64,000 bases of DNA from Achromobacter aloeverae (GCF_004121055.1 NZ_PYAL01000005.1:1-64000); one strand, 5' to 3'; positions 16,806-28,856 are shown, counted from the stretch's first letter. The notes: generated from the sequence alone by a model not told the origin. Numbers and translations: made by a program.

Positions 16806-17687
16806 TCAAGCCAGCCAGAGCGCCCGCATCATCGACTCCAGCGCCACCACCAGCGGCTCGCCGACACGATCCGCCGAAGCGATGAAGCCCAGCACGGCAT
16901 CGGCATGCACGCTGCCCCACACCGTGCAGTCGCCTGCCGCCGCGCCTTGCAGCGCGATCTCCTCGCGCAGGAGCGCGCAGCCGGCGCCGGCCCTCACCAG
17001 TGCCATCAGGTTGGCCTGGTCATCGTTCTGCATCACCACGCGCGGACTCAGGCCATGCCGCTCGAACAGATCGCGCAGCAGCAGATGCGCATGGCTGCCG
17101 GCCGGACCATCCAGCCATGGCAATTGCGCCAGTTCCCGCCAGCCGCCCTTGCGCATGCTGTCCGCCAGCGCGCGCGGCAAGGCCACTCGATAACGCACGC
17201 TGCGCAGGGGCATCCACTGGACCCCCCGCGGCGGCGCGGCGGCCACCGTCAGCGCCGCCGCCAGGCGCCCGCTGGCCACCTGTTCGGCCAGCGACTCGGT
17301 GGGCATCACGTGGGTCTTCAATTCGACCAGGGGCAGTTGCCGCGTCACGGTCGCCGCCAGTTCGCCCAGCCGCAGGAAATCCGGCTGCTCGCTGGGCACG
17401 CCCAGTTCCAGCACGCCATGCAATTCTCCTTGCAAGGCCTGCGCCGCCGACTTCAGCTGGTTGCCCAGGGCGACCAGCTGCTCGGCGGTCTCCAGCAGCG
17501 CTTCCCCCGCCTTGGCCAGGACCAGGCGGCCGCCGCTGCGATCGAACAGCGCCACCCCCAGGCTTTGCTCCAGCGCCTTGATCTGCGCGGTGACGGCCGG
17601 CTGCGTCAGGGACAAGGCATCCGCCGCGCGGGTCACGTTGCCCAGGCGAGCCACCTTGATGAAGGCGCGGATCTGGTAGATCTCCAT
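16806..17687 (-). CDS. LysR-family regulator in the iron-type ABC operon
   Basis: A 293-residue LysR regulator. The HTH is at residues 1-60 (MEIYQIRAFIKVARLGNV...LTQPAVTAQIKALE), and the effector-binding domain follows. It starts only 7 bp after the ABC ATPase gene and reads in the same direction, so it is probably the last gene of the transporter operon rather than divergent from it. The LysR-like half-sites upstream of the binding-protein gene (22029-22056) are its likely target. The effector is unknown, presumably the transported compound or a metabolite of it. Confidence 0.87.
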   Translation of the reverse strand: MEIYQIRAFIKVARLGNVTRAADALSLTQPAVTAQIKALEQSLGVALFDRSGGRLVLAKAGEALLETAEQLVALGNQLKSAAQALQGELHGVLELGVPSEQPDFLRLGELAATVTRQLPLVELKTHVMPTESLAEQVASGRLAAALTVAAAPPRGVQWMPLRSVRYRVALPRALADSMRKGGWRELAQLPWLDGPAGSHAHLLLRDLFERHGLSPRVVMQNDDQANLMALVRAGAGCALLREEIALQGAAAGDCTVWGSVHADAVLGFIASADRVGEPLVVALESMMRALWLA

Positions 17688-17694
17688 GCCGCCG

Positions 17695-18780
17695 TCAGGC
17701 CGCCAGCAAGCGCACCTGGCTGGGCTCCAGGCCCAGCGCGACCGGCGCGCCGATGGGGAAAATGGACAGGCCCGCCAGGTGCGACTGGTCGGCCGTGATG
17801 CATTGGTCGCCGATCATGACTTGGTACCGAGTGAACTCGCCCTGGAATTCGCTGGCATGCACCACGCCGGGCAACCACACATAGCGGGCGTCGGGCGCGC
17901 CGCCGGCCAGGTCGATGCGTACCGTGTGCGGCCTGAAGCTCGCCGCCATCCGCGGCCCGTCCGGCAAGTCGCCGTTGGTGGGCAGGTGCAGGTCTCCCAC
18001 GCCGTCCACCGACAACACCACGCCCTGGCTGGCGCGTTCCTTCACGGCGCCTTCCAGCACATTCATCGTGCCGACGAAATTCGCCACGAAGCGATTCACC
18101 GGAAAGTCGAACAGATTATTGGGCGAGCCGATCTGCTGCACCACGCCGTGGTCCAGCACCGCCATGCGGTCGGCCGTGGTCATGGCCTCCTCCTGGTCGT
18201 GGGTCACGAAGATGGTGGTAATGCCCAGGCGTCGCTGCAAGGCCAGCAGCTCGCGTCGCATCTGCACGCGCAGCTTCTTGTCCAGGTTCGACAAGGGTTC
18301 GTCCAGCAACAGCACCTGCGGCTCGATGACGATGGTGCGCGCCAGCGCGACACGCTGCTGCTGGCCGCCCGACAATTCATTGGGGCGGCGCTTGGCATAC
18401 TGCGACAGGCCCACCAGCGCCAGCGCGGCCTCGGTGCGCTCCCGCAATTCCGCGCGCGGCACCTTGCGCTCGACCAGGCCGAACGCCACGTTGTCGAACA
18501 CCGTCATGTGCGGCCACAGGGCGTAGCTCTGGAACACCATGCCGATATTGCGTTTCCAGGGGGGGATGCCCGTCACGTCCTTGCCGTCGACCAGCAGCTG
18601 GCCGCTGGAATGCTGGTTGAAACCCGCGATCAGGCGCAGCAGGGTGGACTTGCCCGACCCCGACGGTCCCAGCAGGGCGAAGAATTCGCCGGGCTCGATG
18701 GAGATATTCAGGTTCTTAAGCACCTGTGTCTTGCCATAGGACAAGGATATGTCCCGGCACTCGACGCCGACTTTCTTCAT
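17695..18780 (-). CDS. ABC transporter ATP-binding protein (FbpC/PotA type)
   Basis: A 361-residue ATPase. Walker A is GPSGSGKST (about residues 38-46), the signature is [13 protein letters not shown], and Walker B is [12 protein letters not shown], followed by the HDQEEAMT switch histidine. A TOBE-type C-terminal domain occupies about residues 240-361. It belongs to the Fe(III)/spermidine/phosphonate subclass. The ATG at 18780 overlaps the permease stop (ATGA). It energises the transporter encoded by the two upstream genes. Confidence 0.9.
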   Translation of the reverse strand: MKKVGVECRDISLSYGKTQVLKNLNISIEPGEFFALLGPSGSGKSTLLRLIAGFNQHSSGQLLVDGKDVTGIPPWKRNIGMVFQSYALWPHMTVFDNVAFGLVERKVPRAELRERTEAALALVGLSQYAKRRPNELSGGQQQRVALARTIVIEPQVLLLDEPLSNLDKKLRVQMRRELLALQRRLGITTIFVTHDQEEAMTTADRMAVLDHGVVQQIGSPNNLFDFPVNRFVANFVGTMNVLEGAVKERASQGVVLSVDGVGDLHLPTNGDLPDGPRMAASFRPHTVRIDLAGGAPDARYVWLPGVVHASEFQGEFTRYQVMIGDQCITADQSHLAGLSIFPIGAPVALGLEPSQVRLLAA

Positions 18781-20501
18781 AGGGCCTCCAACTCCTCGTT
18801 ATTGTTCGTCCGCGCCGGCCGCTGCCGCGCGGTGGAGCGCTGCACCAGCACATGGCTTGCATAGGTGCCGATGGCGACCGCCACCACCGCCAGCACGCCC
18901 AGCGCGGCGCCCGGGCCGCGTCCCGAGGCGCTTTGCATATACAGGTAGATGCCGTAGCTCATGGGCGCCTGGCTCTCGCGCGTCACCAGCATGATGGTGG
19001 CCGACAACTCCACCGCCGCCGTGACGAAGCTGGTCACGAACCCGGCAAGCATACCGCCGGCCATCAAGGGCACCACCACACGCCGGATGGTACGCCAACG
19101 ATTGGCGCCCATGGACTGCGCGGCTTCCTCCAGCGACACATTGATCTGCTGCAGCGACGCCACACAGGACCGCAGGGCATAGGGCAGCCGCCGCACCGAG
19201 TACGCGATCATGATCAGCACCCAGGACCCGGTCAGCAGGGTGCCCGTGAAGGGAATCTCGACCCCACGGAAGGTGCGCAACAGGCCGATGGCCAGCACGA
19301 TGCCCGGGATGGCCAGGGCCGCCGACGCCAGCCAGTCCAGCCACTGGCGGGCGGGCAGGCGCGTGCGCAGCAGCAGATAGGCGATGGCGGTTCCCAGCGC
19401 CACGTCCAGCCCGGCCGCCAGGCCGCAATAGAGCAGGGTGTTGGCGATCATGCCGCTCGAATCCTGGAACACCGACGCGTAGTGAGCCATCGTATAGCCG
19501 TCCGGCAGTGGCGCATAGCTCCACACGCTGGCGAAGGACAGCAGCAGCACGCCGATGTGCGGCGACAGCACCAGCAGCAGGACCAGGATGATCCAGCCAT
19601 AGGCCAGCACGCTCTCGGCGGGACGCAGGCGCCGCTTCTGGATCGCGCCGCCGCCCTTTTGCAGCGTCGAATAGTCCTTGCCGCCGAGCAGGCGCGTGGA
19701 CAGCCACAATGAAACGATGGAGAAGGCGATGATGATGACGCCGATCACATAGCCCAGCGGGTCCTCCAGGCCGACCTGGGTGATGCGCAAGTAGGCTTGC
19801 GGGGCCAGCATGTTGGTCGCGCCCAGCACCAGCGGCGTGCCCAGGTCATCGAAGACCTTGATGAAGACCAGCGACGCGCCCGCCACGAAGCCCGGCAGGG
19901 CCAGCGGGAAAATGATGCGGCGGAACAGGCGGAAGCCGCGCGAACCGAGGTTGAAGGCCGCCTCCTCCATCGAGCCGTCGATATTGCGCAGCGCCACCAC
20001 CAGGTTCATCAGGATGAAAGGGAAGTAGTGCAGCGCCTCGACGAAAATGACGCTGTTCAAGCCCTCCATCAAGGGAATATTGATATCGAACCAGTCGCCC
20101 AGCAGCAGGTTGACGCTGCCCGAACGGCCGAATATCAGCTGCATGGCCACCGCGCCGACAAAGGGCGGCATGATGAGCGGCAGCACGCCCAGCGTCTGGA
20201 TGATCAGCGCGCCGCGAAACTCGAAGCGCACGGTGAAGTACGCGAGCGGCACCGCGATCAGCGAGGCCAGCAGGGTCGACCAGCCCGCCACGTAGAGGCT
20301 GTTGAAGAAGGCCTCCTGCATCAGCGGCTGGTGGAAGAAGGACTGGAAATGTCCAAGGGTGAAGCTGCCGTCGGCGTTGACGAAGGCCGTATGGAACACC
20401 ATCGCGACCGGCACCAACAGGAACAGCAGCAGGAAGGCCAGCACCAGCAGCGCCACGGCCGCGGGTCCCTTGCTCAAGCCGAAGGGAGAAGAATTTCGCA
20501 T
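18777..20501 (-). CDS. ABC transporter permease, fused double domain (FbpB type)
   Basis: A 574-residue permease made of two MetI-like halves, about 12 membrane helices in total. EAA-type loops occur in both halves: [27 protein letters not shown] in the first and [26 protein letters not shown] in the second. This duplicated form is typical of ferric-iron (FbpB/SfuB/AfuB) and some 2-aminoethylphosphonate importers. The start at 20501 lies 140 bp after the binding-protein gene. That gap contains two strong hairpins, suggesting lower expression of membrane components than of the binding protein. Confidence 0.9.
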   Translation of the reverse strand: MRNSSPFGLSKGPAAVALLVLAFLLLFLLVPVAMVFHTAFVNADGSFTLGHFQSFFHQPLMQEAFFNSLYVAGWSTLLASLIAVPLAYFTVRFEFRGALIIQTLGVLPLIMPPFVGAVAMQLIFGRSGSVNLLLGDWFDINIPLMEGLNSVIFVEALHYFPFILMNLVVALRNIDGSMEEAAFNLGSRGFRLFRRIIFPLALPGFVAGASLVFIKVFDDLGTPLVLGATNMLAPQAYLRITQVGLEDPLGYVIGVIIIAFSIVSLWLSTRLLGGKDYSTLQKGGGAIQKRRLRPAESVLAYGWIILVLLLVLSPHIGVLLLSFASVWSYAPLPDGYTMAHYASVFQDSSGMIANTLLYCGLAAGLDVALGTAIAYLLLRTRLPARQWLDWLASAALAIPGIVLAIGLLRTFRGVEIPFTGTLLTGSWVLIMIAYSVRRLPYALRSCVASLQQINVSLEEAAQSMGANRWRTIRRVVVPLMAGGMLAGFVTSFVTAAVELSATIMLVTRESQAPMSYGIYLYMQSASGRGPGAALGVLAVVAVAIGTYASHVLVQRSTARQRPARTNNNEELEAL

Positions 20502-20550
20502 GCGACGTCCGGAATGCCGTGTCGGTTCGACACCTGGTCACGGCGGGGTA

Positions 20551-20630
20551 GCGTACCGCCCGCTAGCGCGGGCGGTACGCACGGATGGAATACACGTCAG
20601 GGGCTACACGCCGGGGGATGTGCCCCCGGC
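20551..20630 (-). other. Two intercistronic hairpins between binding protein and permease
   Basis: A perfect 13-bp stem with a 4-nt loop (20551-20563 with 20568-20580) stands next to an 8-bp stem (20610-20617 with 20623-20630). There is no T-run. Such structures between binding-protein and permease genes commonly stabilise the upstream mRNA segment or partly terminate transcription, giving excess binding protein. Confidence 0.65.
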
Positions 20631-20640
20631 CGTGGCGCCG

Positions 20641-21966
20641 CTACAGCGCAGCCGCCTGGCCCGCCAGCTTGACGGCTTCCTCGTAGTTGGCGCGGGCCTT
20701 GCCGTTCCACTCGCCTTCCAGCTGGGTGATCTTCTGGCTGACGGACGCATCGCGCTTGTCGCCCGAGAACAGTTGCTGGAAGGCCGGATCGGCCGCCTGC
20801 TTTTCGTCGACCAGCGGGTTCCAGGCCAGCTTGCGGGCCTGCGCCAGCAGCTCCGCCGCCTTGCCGGATCCGGCCTTGTCGCCAAGCTTGCGTTCGGCGT
20901 CATAGATGGCCTTGGTGGCCTGCTGCAGCTCCTTCAGGCGGAAGGTGATCGTCTGGTCGTAGAGCGACTGCACGACGTAGTAGCGCGACTGCGACAGGTT
21001 GACGTTGAAGTGCACCTTGCTGCGCTTGGCAATCTCGGCGGGATCGGGATAACCGGGCGGGATCTTGCCCTTGAGTTCGCTGTAGGGCAGCACGGGCAGG
21101 CGCGAGATCTTCGGGTCCAGCAGCACCTCCTGGCCCGGCAGGCCCAGCGTGTAGCGGATGAACTGCTTGGCCTCGTCGGTATTCTTCGCGCCTTCGATCA
21201 GCGCGATATTGGCCGGCACGATGGCGGTTTCCGTGGGGTAGACGAACTCCACCGGGAACTTGGAGAACTTGCTGGACAGGCCGAAGAAATCGATGACCGG
21301 TCCGGCGCCGAACTGGCCGTTGTTCACGCCATCGGGCACGCCGAAAGAGCGTTCGGTCACCGCGCTGCTGTTGCCGGACATGCGCAGCAGGGTGCGCCAG
21401 CCGTCGTTCCAGCCTTCGCCCTGGAGTATGGTCTCGGCGGTCAGATGCATGGTGCCCGACCGGGAGGGAGACGTGATGCCCACGTGGCCGAACCAGGCCG
21501 GCGCCAGCAGGTCTTTCCACTCGACCGGCGCGGTCAGCTTGTGCGCCTTCAGGTAGCGCGTGTTGTACATGATGCCGTAGCCGGCCAGGGCCTGGCCGAA
21601 ATAGAGCCCGGCGGCATCGTTGATGGGGAAACTGCCGATCTTGTCCGGCACCTTGGGGTTGGCCAGGTCGCTGGCCTTGGCCAGCAGCTTGGCCTGTCCC
21701 AGCAATTCGAAGGCGTCCGGCGCACTGGCCCAGAACACGTCGGGCCGCTGGCCAGCGGGCGTTTCGCGCACATAGGCGATGCCGGCCACCGTATTCTTGT
21801 TCAGGAATTCCAGCGTGATGCCGGGATGGCTTTTCTCGAAAGCCACCTTGTAGGCCTGGGTCAGGTCCTTGGGAAAGGACGTGATCACCGTCACGGTACC
21901 GGCCTGCGCGGCCGCGCCCGCGCCGGTCAGGGCCAGGGCAAGGGCAAGGCGTCGGATACTCGGCAT
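20641..21966 (-). CDS. ABC transporter substrate-binding protein (iron(III)/phosphonate type)
   Basis: A 441-residue periplasmic protein with a signal peptide (about residues 1-22, ending AQA). A GGGAGA ribosome-binding site precedes the start. The body resembles SBP_bac_1/6 receptors of the AfuA/FbpA group (TVTVITSFPKDLTQAYKVAFEK, RPDVFWAS, YGIMYNTRYL). It is about 90 residues longer than usual: beyond about residue 345 there is a charged, helical Lys/Ala-rich extension of unknown purpose. With the fused permease and ATPase it forms a complete importer. The ligand cannot be decided between ferric iron, phosphonates and small organic phosphates. Confidence 0.85.
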   Translation of the reverse strand: MPSIRRLALALALTGAGAAAQAGTVTVITSFPKDLTQAYKVAFEKSHPGITLEFLNKNTVAGIAYVRETPAGQRPDVFWASAPDAFELLGQAKLLAKASDLANPKVPDKIGSFPINDAAGLYFGQALAGYGIMYNTRYLKAHKLTAPVEWKDLLAPAWFGHVGITSPSRSGTMHLTAETILQGEGWNDGWRTLLRMSGNSSAVTERSFGVPDGVNNGQFGAGPVIDFFGLSSKFSKFPVEFVYPTETAIVPANIALIEGAKNTDEAKQFIRYTLGLPGQEVLLDPKISRLPVLPYSELKGKIPPGYPDPAEIAKRSKVHFNVNLSQSRYYVVQSLYDQTITFRLKELQQATKAIYDAERKLGDKAGSGKAAELLAQARKLAWNPLVDEKQAADPAFQQLFSGDKRDASVSQKITQLEGEWNGKARANYEEAVKLAGQAAAL

Positions 21967-22028
21967 GGTTGTCTCCCTATTGTCATTTATCGTGCGGCAA
22001 CCTTAATGGGCAGCCCGGCCCAGCGTCC

Positions 22029-22056
22029 AATCAGAAATTTTGATGCGGGCTATCAA
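22029..22056 (-). promoter_or_regulatory. Phased LysR-type half-sites upstream of the importer
   Basis: Three ATCA/TGAT half-sites lie exactly 11 bp apart: ATCA at 22030-22033, TGAT at 22041-22044 and ATCA at 22052-22055. They form two overlapping interrupted palindromes, ATCAG-N5-TTGAT and TTGAT-N7-ATCAA. They lie 63-90 bp upstream of the binding-protein start. The spacing matches one helical turn and T-N11-A geometry, so the LysR protein encoded at the end of the operon is the natural candidate binder. Confidence 0.6.
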
Positions 22057-22252
22057 TGGGGGCGTGCGGCGCCACGCCAGGGTCGCCTGCCGTGCCCTAA
22101 CCCGGCAGAAGGTCGGGCGCCAGCGTTCGGGCCAGCGGCGCCGTTCATCATGCATGGCGGTCTTCTTTCCTGTGGCAGGCGTCGCATCGTCGCTGCCGCG
22201 TTAAACAGTTCGCGAGCACCAAGGTGTCTTTGTAGGCGTCAATATCGCTACC

Positions 22253-23260
22253 ATGGTCAACCCCAGACAACCAGGATGGACCATGATCCTTGCCTCCGGT
22301 TCGGCCTATGTTGGCCCATTTGTCGACGCCATCTCACATGCAAGACTGAGCAACTACCGCACGTTCTTCTGCCCCGCCGATGACAACGAGACGCTTGGGC
22401 TCTACCAGTGGAATGACGACGTCAGCGGTTCGCTGTTCCGTGCCATGTCGCTTCTTGAGATCGTCCTCCGCAATCAGTTCCACAAGGCCCTGGGTGGCCG
22501 GTATGGCGCTATTGGTCCCACCGGGGGGAAGGACTGGTTCAATCACCTCAACTTGAATCCGGATTCACGAGACAAGGTCAGAAAGATCACCCACAGGAGA
22601 CGCCACGGGACTTGGTTGCCTCGCAACCCCATGCCTTCGCCGGACGATGTAGTCTCGAAGCTGACGTTCGGCTTCTGGCCCCACCTTCTGGATGTGACCA
22701 CAGATGCCACCGGCCAAGCGCTGAAGTGGGGCGATATCCTGGTCGACGTGGTGCCGGGCCACCGGATGCGCTTGCCGACCCAATGGAAACAGCACCAGCG
22801 CGACGCGCTTTTCGCAAGACTGGACCTGTGCAACGAAGTCCGCAATCGCATCGCGCATCATGAGCCCATCTGGAAGCTCGGCCCTCTGCTTCAGGAAGCG
22901 CGAGCACGCCAAGGCGTGACGCCTGCCATCGTGGCGCCTGCGCCGGCGACACCCTCGGATGCCGTTGACCGATTGGCCCTGTACTACAACCGCATGGTGG
23001 AGTTGCTGAAGTGGCTGTCGCCCGACGTAGCGACGGCCTACCGGGGCTGCGAAGCGGATGCCCGCTGCCGGATGCTACTGACTCACGAGACCCTGGAACA
23101 CTACCGCCGCCGGCGCAGCCTTGGCGCAGTCCAGTTGGACCACTTCCTTGGAAAGCGACGCCTCGCGAAGGTACTGAAGTACGCATCACGGCATCGCCAA
23201 CCTGTCGCCCTCAAGCGCGGCGAGGCCGTAGTCGGACATTGGGCGAGCCACGCCAGATAG
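22253..23260 (+). CDS. Abi-family (HEPN-like) protein, possible abortive-infection factor
   Basis: A 335-residue protein resembling Abi family members. It has the N-terminal ARLSNYRTF and YQWNDDVSGSLFRAMSLLEIVLRN segments and a central RNRIAHHEPIW motif (about residues 197-207). R-N-x3-H is the catalytic signature of HEPN ribonucleases, and a second R-N-x3-H occurs at about residues 73-77. Related Abi proteins block phage growth by RNA cleavage or act as toxins. No antitoxin or other defence gene adjoins it. An ATG at 22283 after AGGATGG is an alternative start. It is isolated between an ABC operon and gyrB and has its own terminator-like hairpins, consistent with acquisition as a single cassette. 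Confidence 0.7.
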   Translation: MVNPRQPGWTMILASGSAYVGPFVDAISHARLSNYRTFFCPADDNETLGLYQWNDDVSGSLFRAMSLLEIVLRNQFHKALGGRYGAIGPTGGKDWFNHLNLNPDSRDKVRKITHRRRHGTWLPRNPMPSPDDVVSKLTFGFWPHLLDVTTDATGQALKWGDILVDVVPGHRMRLPTQWKQHQRDALFARLDLCNEVRNRIAHHEPIWKLGPLLQEARARQGVTPAIVAPAPATPSDAVDRLALYYNRMVELLKWLSPDVATAYRGCEADARCRMLLTHETLEHYRRRRSLGAVQLDHFLGKRRLAKVLKYASRHRQPVALKRGEAVVGHWASHAR

Positions 23261-23279
23261 TGCGCCGTTACAGCCACCC

Positions 23280-23340
23280 GAGCATCGCGGAGATGCTCGC
23301 ACAAAGGAAAATGGCCGCTTGCGCGGCCATTCCCTCTTTT
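23280..23340 (+). terminator. Tandem hairpins and T-rich tail after the Abi-like gene
   Basis: A 7-bp stem (GAGCATC at 23280-23286 with GATGCTC at 23292-23298) is followed by a perfect 9-bp stem (AATGGCCGC at 23310-23318 with GCGGCCATT at 23323-23331) and CCCTCTTTT. The second hairpin with its T-rich tail is a good intrinsic terminator for the Abi-like gene. Confidence 0.7.
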
Positions 23341-23488
23341 GCGTCTTGGAGTTTGACGTCCGTCCGAGGAGGGAAGCAGTCAACCTGTGATCCAAGCGCT
23401 TACATGACTAGTGTATCCCGTATCGTCCATACCGGCAAATCAGAACCTGATCGCAACCTCACCGCCAGTTCTGACCTGTACGGATACT

Positions 23489-23504
23489 CCGGGACACGTC
23501 CCGG
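23489..23504 (-). terminator. Short hairpin after gyrB
   Basis: CCGGGAC (23489-23495) pairs with GTCCCGG (23498-23504), starting 12 nt past the gyrB stop. No T-run follows on the gyrB strand. It may mark the gyrB mRNA end, but the 2-nt loop would force opening of the inner pairs. The rest of 23341-23515 shows no gene. Confidence 0.35.
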
Positions 23505-23515
23505 ACCCTACACGA

Positions 23516-25981
<2,466 letters not shown>

Positions 25982-26086
25982 TTACTGATTCAAAGAGCCA
26001 CCGGCCTGAGGGCCGGCACACCAGGCCGGAGAATGCCGGCGAGGCGAGGGAGGAACGATGCGCGCCGCACGAATCGCGGTAGCGGT

Positions 26087-26142
26087 CGAAGGACGTGCCC
26101 TGGAACGGCCCCGACCGGGCCCGGCCCAGGGCACGTCCTTCG
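26087..26142 (-). other. 17-bp inverted repeat between dnaN and gyrB
   Basis: Perfect 17-bp arms (26087-26103 with 26126-26142) enclose a 22-nt GC-rich loop. The structure begins 1 nt after the dnaN stop codon. Without a T-run it is more likely an mRNA stabiliser, processing site or partial terminator separating dnaAN from gyrB expression. A smaller perfect stem, CCGGCC-TGAG-GGCCGG, lies at 26001-26016. Confidence 0.7.
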
Positions 26143-26143
26143 C

Positions 26144-27253
26144 TTAGATGCGCATCGGCATGACGACGTACTTGAACTGTTCGTCGTCAGGCAGCGTGAT
26201 CAGTGCCGAGGCGTTCTGGTCCGGCATCACGGACCACTTGATCTCCTCGACCTTGATGTTGTTCAGCACGTCCAGCAGGTAGCCGACGTTGAAGCCCACA
26301 TCCAGCGGTTCATGGCTGTAATCGATGTCGATTTCTTCCTGTGCCTCTTCCTGCTCGGCGTTGGTCGAGGAAATCTTCATCAGGTTCTGCGCCAGCTGCA
26401 GGCGCACGCCCTTGAACTTGTCGGTGGTCAGGATGGCGGCACGCTGCAGGCTGCCTTGCAGGGCTTCGCGGTTGACCAGGAAATGGCGCGTGTAGGACGT
26501 GGGGATGACGCGCGTGAAGTCCGGGAACTTGCCTTCGACCAGCTTGGACACCAGCTCCACGTCGCCGAAACGGAAACGGATCTGGCCCGGCGCCACGTCG
26601 ATATCGACGACGGCGTCGCTGTCTTCGAGCAGGCGCTGCATTTCCAGCACGGTCTTGCGCGGCACGATCACTTCATGGCGCTCGGCGATGCCATCGGCCT
26701 CGGTGGAGCTGTGTGCCAGGCGGTGGCCGTCGGTGGCCACGGCGCGCACGCGGCCCGGTTCGAATACCAGCAGCATGCCGTTCAGGTAGTAGCGGATGTC
26801 CTGCTGCGCCATGGCGAAGTGCACCATGTTCAAAAGGTGGCGCAAGGACTTCTGCGTGAGGCTCAGGGACACGTCCCACTGCTCGGGCTGGGCCACGGTG
26901 GGGAACTCGCTGGCCGCCAGCGTCTGCAGCGCGAAGCGGCTCTTGCCGGTCTGCACCGCAAGCTTGTTGCTGTTCAGGGCCAGCTTGACGTCGCCGACGT
27001 CGGGCAGGGCCTTGAGAATGTCCACCAGCTTGCGCGCGGCCACCGTGATGGACTCGTTATCGCCGCCCACGCCGAAATCGGCATGCGTGGTGATCTGCAC
27101 TTCGAGGTCGGTGGCGATGAACGACACCCGGCTTCCCTCTTTGCGCATCAGGATGTTCGCCAGGATGGGCAGCGTATGCCGTCTTTCGACGATGCCCGCC
27201 ACAGTCGACAGCGGTTTCAGCAATGCATCGCGTGTGGTTTGTACGAGTTGCAT
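26144..27253 (-). CDS. dnaN: DNA polymerase III beta sliding clamp
   Basis: A 369-residue beta clamp with the three-domain pattern and conserved segments RRHTLPILANIL, RYYLNGML and the C-terminal YVVMPMRI. It forms the dimeric ring that tethers polymerase III and other clamp-binding proteins. Two ATGs lie 6 nt apart at its 5' end. AAGGA is correctly spaced for the second (27253), giving MQLVQTT, while the first (27259) overlaps the dnaA stop as ATGA. Coupled translation after dnaA is likely. Confidence 0.97.
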   Translation of the reverse strand: MQLVQTTRDALLKPLSTVAGIVERRHTLPILANILMRKEGSRVSFIATDLEVQITTHADFGVGGDNESITVAARKLVDILKALPDVGDVKLALNSNKLAVQTGKSRFALQTLAASEFPTVAQPEQWDVSLSLTQKSLRHLLNMVHFAMAQQDIRYYLNGMLLVFEPGRVRAVATDGHRLAHSSTEADGIAERHEVIVPRKTVLEMQRLLEDSDAVVDIDVAPGQIRFRFGDVELVSKLVEGKFPDFTRVIPTSYTRHFLVNREALQGSLQRAAILTTDKFKGVRLQLAQNLMKISSTNAEQEEAQEEIDIDYSHEPLDVGFNVGYLLDVLNNIKVEEIKWSVMPDQNASALITLPDDEQFKYVVMPMRI

Positions 27254-27255
27254 GG

Positions 27256-28812
27256 TCATCCTTTTAGAGTTTGTTCCAACACGTGCAGGGTATGGTTGAG
27301 TTCAGCAAGCTTGGCCCGGGCGTCCGAGATCTTGCGCACGGCGTGCAGCACCGTCGTGTGATCCCGGCCACCGAACAGATCCCCGATTTCGGGCAAGCTT
27401 TTCTGCGTCAGCTCCTTGGCCAGGTACATGGCCACTTGGCGCGGCAGCGCAATGTTCGCAGGCCGCCGTTTCGAGTACATGTCGGCGACCTTGATCTTGT
27501 AGAAGTCGGCCACCGTCTTCTGGATATTCTCGACCGTGATCTGGCCGTTGGACACGGACAGCAGGTCCTTCAGCGCGTCCTTGCAGACATCGACCGTGAC
27601 GACATCGCGGCCATGGAAACGGGCGTAGGCCAGCACCTTGCGCAGCGCCCCTTCCAGCTCCCGCACGTTGCTGCGCAGATGCTTGGCGATGAAGAAGGCC
27701 ACTTCCTCGGGCATGGGCACGCCCTCGGACTCCGCCTTGCGCAGCAGGATGGCCACCCGCATCTCCAGCTCCGGCGGTTCGATGGCCACGGTCAGGCCCG
27801 AGTCGAAGCGGGAGATCAGGCGACTGTCGATGCCGGCCAGCTCCTTCGGATAGGTATCGCTGGTGATGATGATCTGCTTGCGCTGCGCCACCATCGCCTC
27901 GAAGGCATAGAAGAACTCTTCCTGCGTCCGGTTCTTGCCCGAGAAGAACTGGATATCGTCGATCAGCAGCAGGTCGAGCGAATGGTAGTAGCGCTTGAAA
28001 TCGTCGAAGGCCTTGCGCTGGTAGGCCTTGACCACGTCCGACACGTATTGGTCGGCATGGACATAGCGCACGCGCACGCCAGTGCCCGCCGCCACCATGG
28101 CGTTGCCGATGGCATGGATCAGGTGCGTCTTGCCCAGGCCCACGCCGCCGTAAAGAAACAGCGGGTTGTACGAAATGCCGGGGTTCTCGGCCACCTGCAG
28201 GGCCGCCGCGCGAGCCAACTGGTTGGCTTTCCCGGTGACGAAGTTCTCGAACGTCAGGTCCGTGTTCAACCGCGACCGCTCGTACACGATGTTCGCGGCT
28301 TCGCTGGTGACCGGCGGCGGTGCCGGTACGGGCGCCGGCGCGACGCTGGCCGGGCCGGACGGGACGCCGTTGAGCCCATGCTGCGGCGCGCCATTCGGGA
28401 TGCCCTCAGACACGCCATTCGCCATGCCATTGGCGCCATGCGACACGTCTTGCGCCGCCGCGGCCGCGGCCGCATTCGCCGCCGCCATCGCCGCCGCGCC
28501 ACTGACGCCGGGCGTGCCGAGGCTGGCCGCGCGCGGGCGCGGCGCCAGCGGCAGGCGGCCGCCGGCGCCGGCCGGCAGCTCGAACTGCACCTGGACGGGA
28601 CGCTGGAACCATTCGGCGGCAAGCGACTCGATTTGCTGAGCGTAATTCTTGCGCACCCAATCCAGCTTGAAGCGATTGGGCGCGGAAATGCGCAGAAGGG
28701 CCTGCGCTTCGTCGAACGCAACCGGCACCAGCGGACGGATCCATGCGCTGATTTGCTGGGGGGGGATTTCCTGCTCAAGACGACTGACGCAGGTCTGCCA
28801 GAATTCTTTCAT
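27256..28812 (-). CDS. dnaA: Chromosomal replication initiator protein DnaA
   Basis: A 518-residue initiator. Domain I is residues 1-90 ([17 protein letters not shown]). A long, low-complexity domain II spans about 95-185, rich in Ala, Gly, Asn and Pro, with runs such as AAAAAAA. The AAA+ domain III has Walker [11 protein letters not shown] and Walker [11 protein letters not shown]. The C-terminal DnaA-box-binding helix-turn-helix contains [15 protein letters not shown]. The linker makes it longer than the E. coli protein (467 residues). It opens oriC and regulates its own gene. A perfect DnaA box lies 45 bp upstream of the start. Confidence 0.98.
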   Translation of the reverse strand: MKEFWQTCVSRLEQEIPPQQISAWIRPLVPVAFDEAQALLRISAPNRFKLDWVRKNYAQQIESLAAEWFQRPVQVQFELPAGAGGRLPLAPRPRAASLGTPGVSGAAAMAAANAAAAAAAQDVSHGANGMANGVSEGIPNGAPQHGLNGVPSGPASVAPAPVPAPPPVTSEAANIVYERSRLNTDLTFENFVTGKANQLARAAALQVAENPGISYNPLFLYGGVGLGKTHLIHAIGNAMVAAGTGVRVRYVHADQYVSDVVKAYQRKAFDDFKRYYHSLDLLLIDDIQFFSGKNRTQEEFFYAFEAMVAQRKQIIITSDTYPKELAGIDSRLISRFDSGLTVAIEPPELEMRVAILLRKAESEGVPMPEEVAFFIAKHLRSNVRELEGALRKVLAYARFHGRDVVTVDVCKDALKDLLSVSNGQITVENIQKTVADFYKIKVADMYSKRRPANIALPRQVAMYLAKELTQKSLPEIGDLFGGRDHTTVLHAVRKISDARAKLAELNHTLHVLEQTLKG

Positions 28813-28856
28813 GTCGCTCTTGTCTAAACCTCGATTCTACCTTGCCCGGGCTGTAC

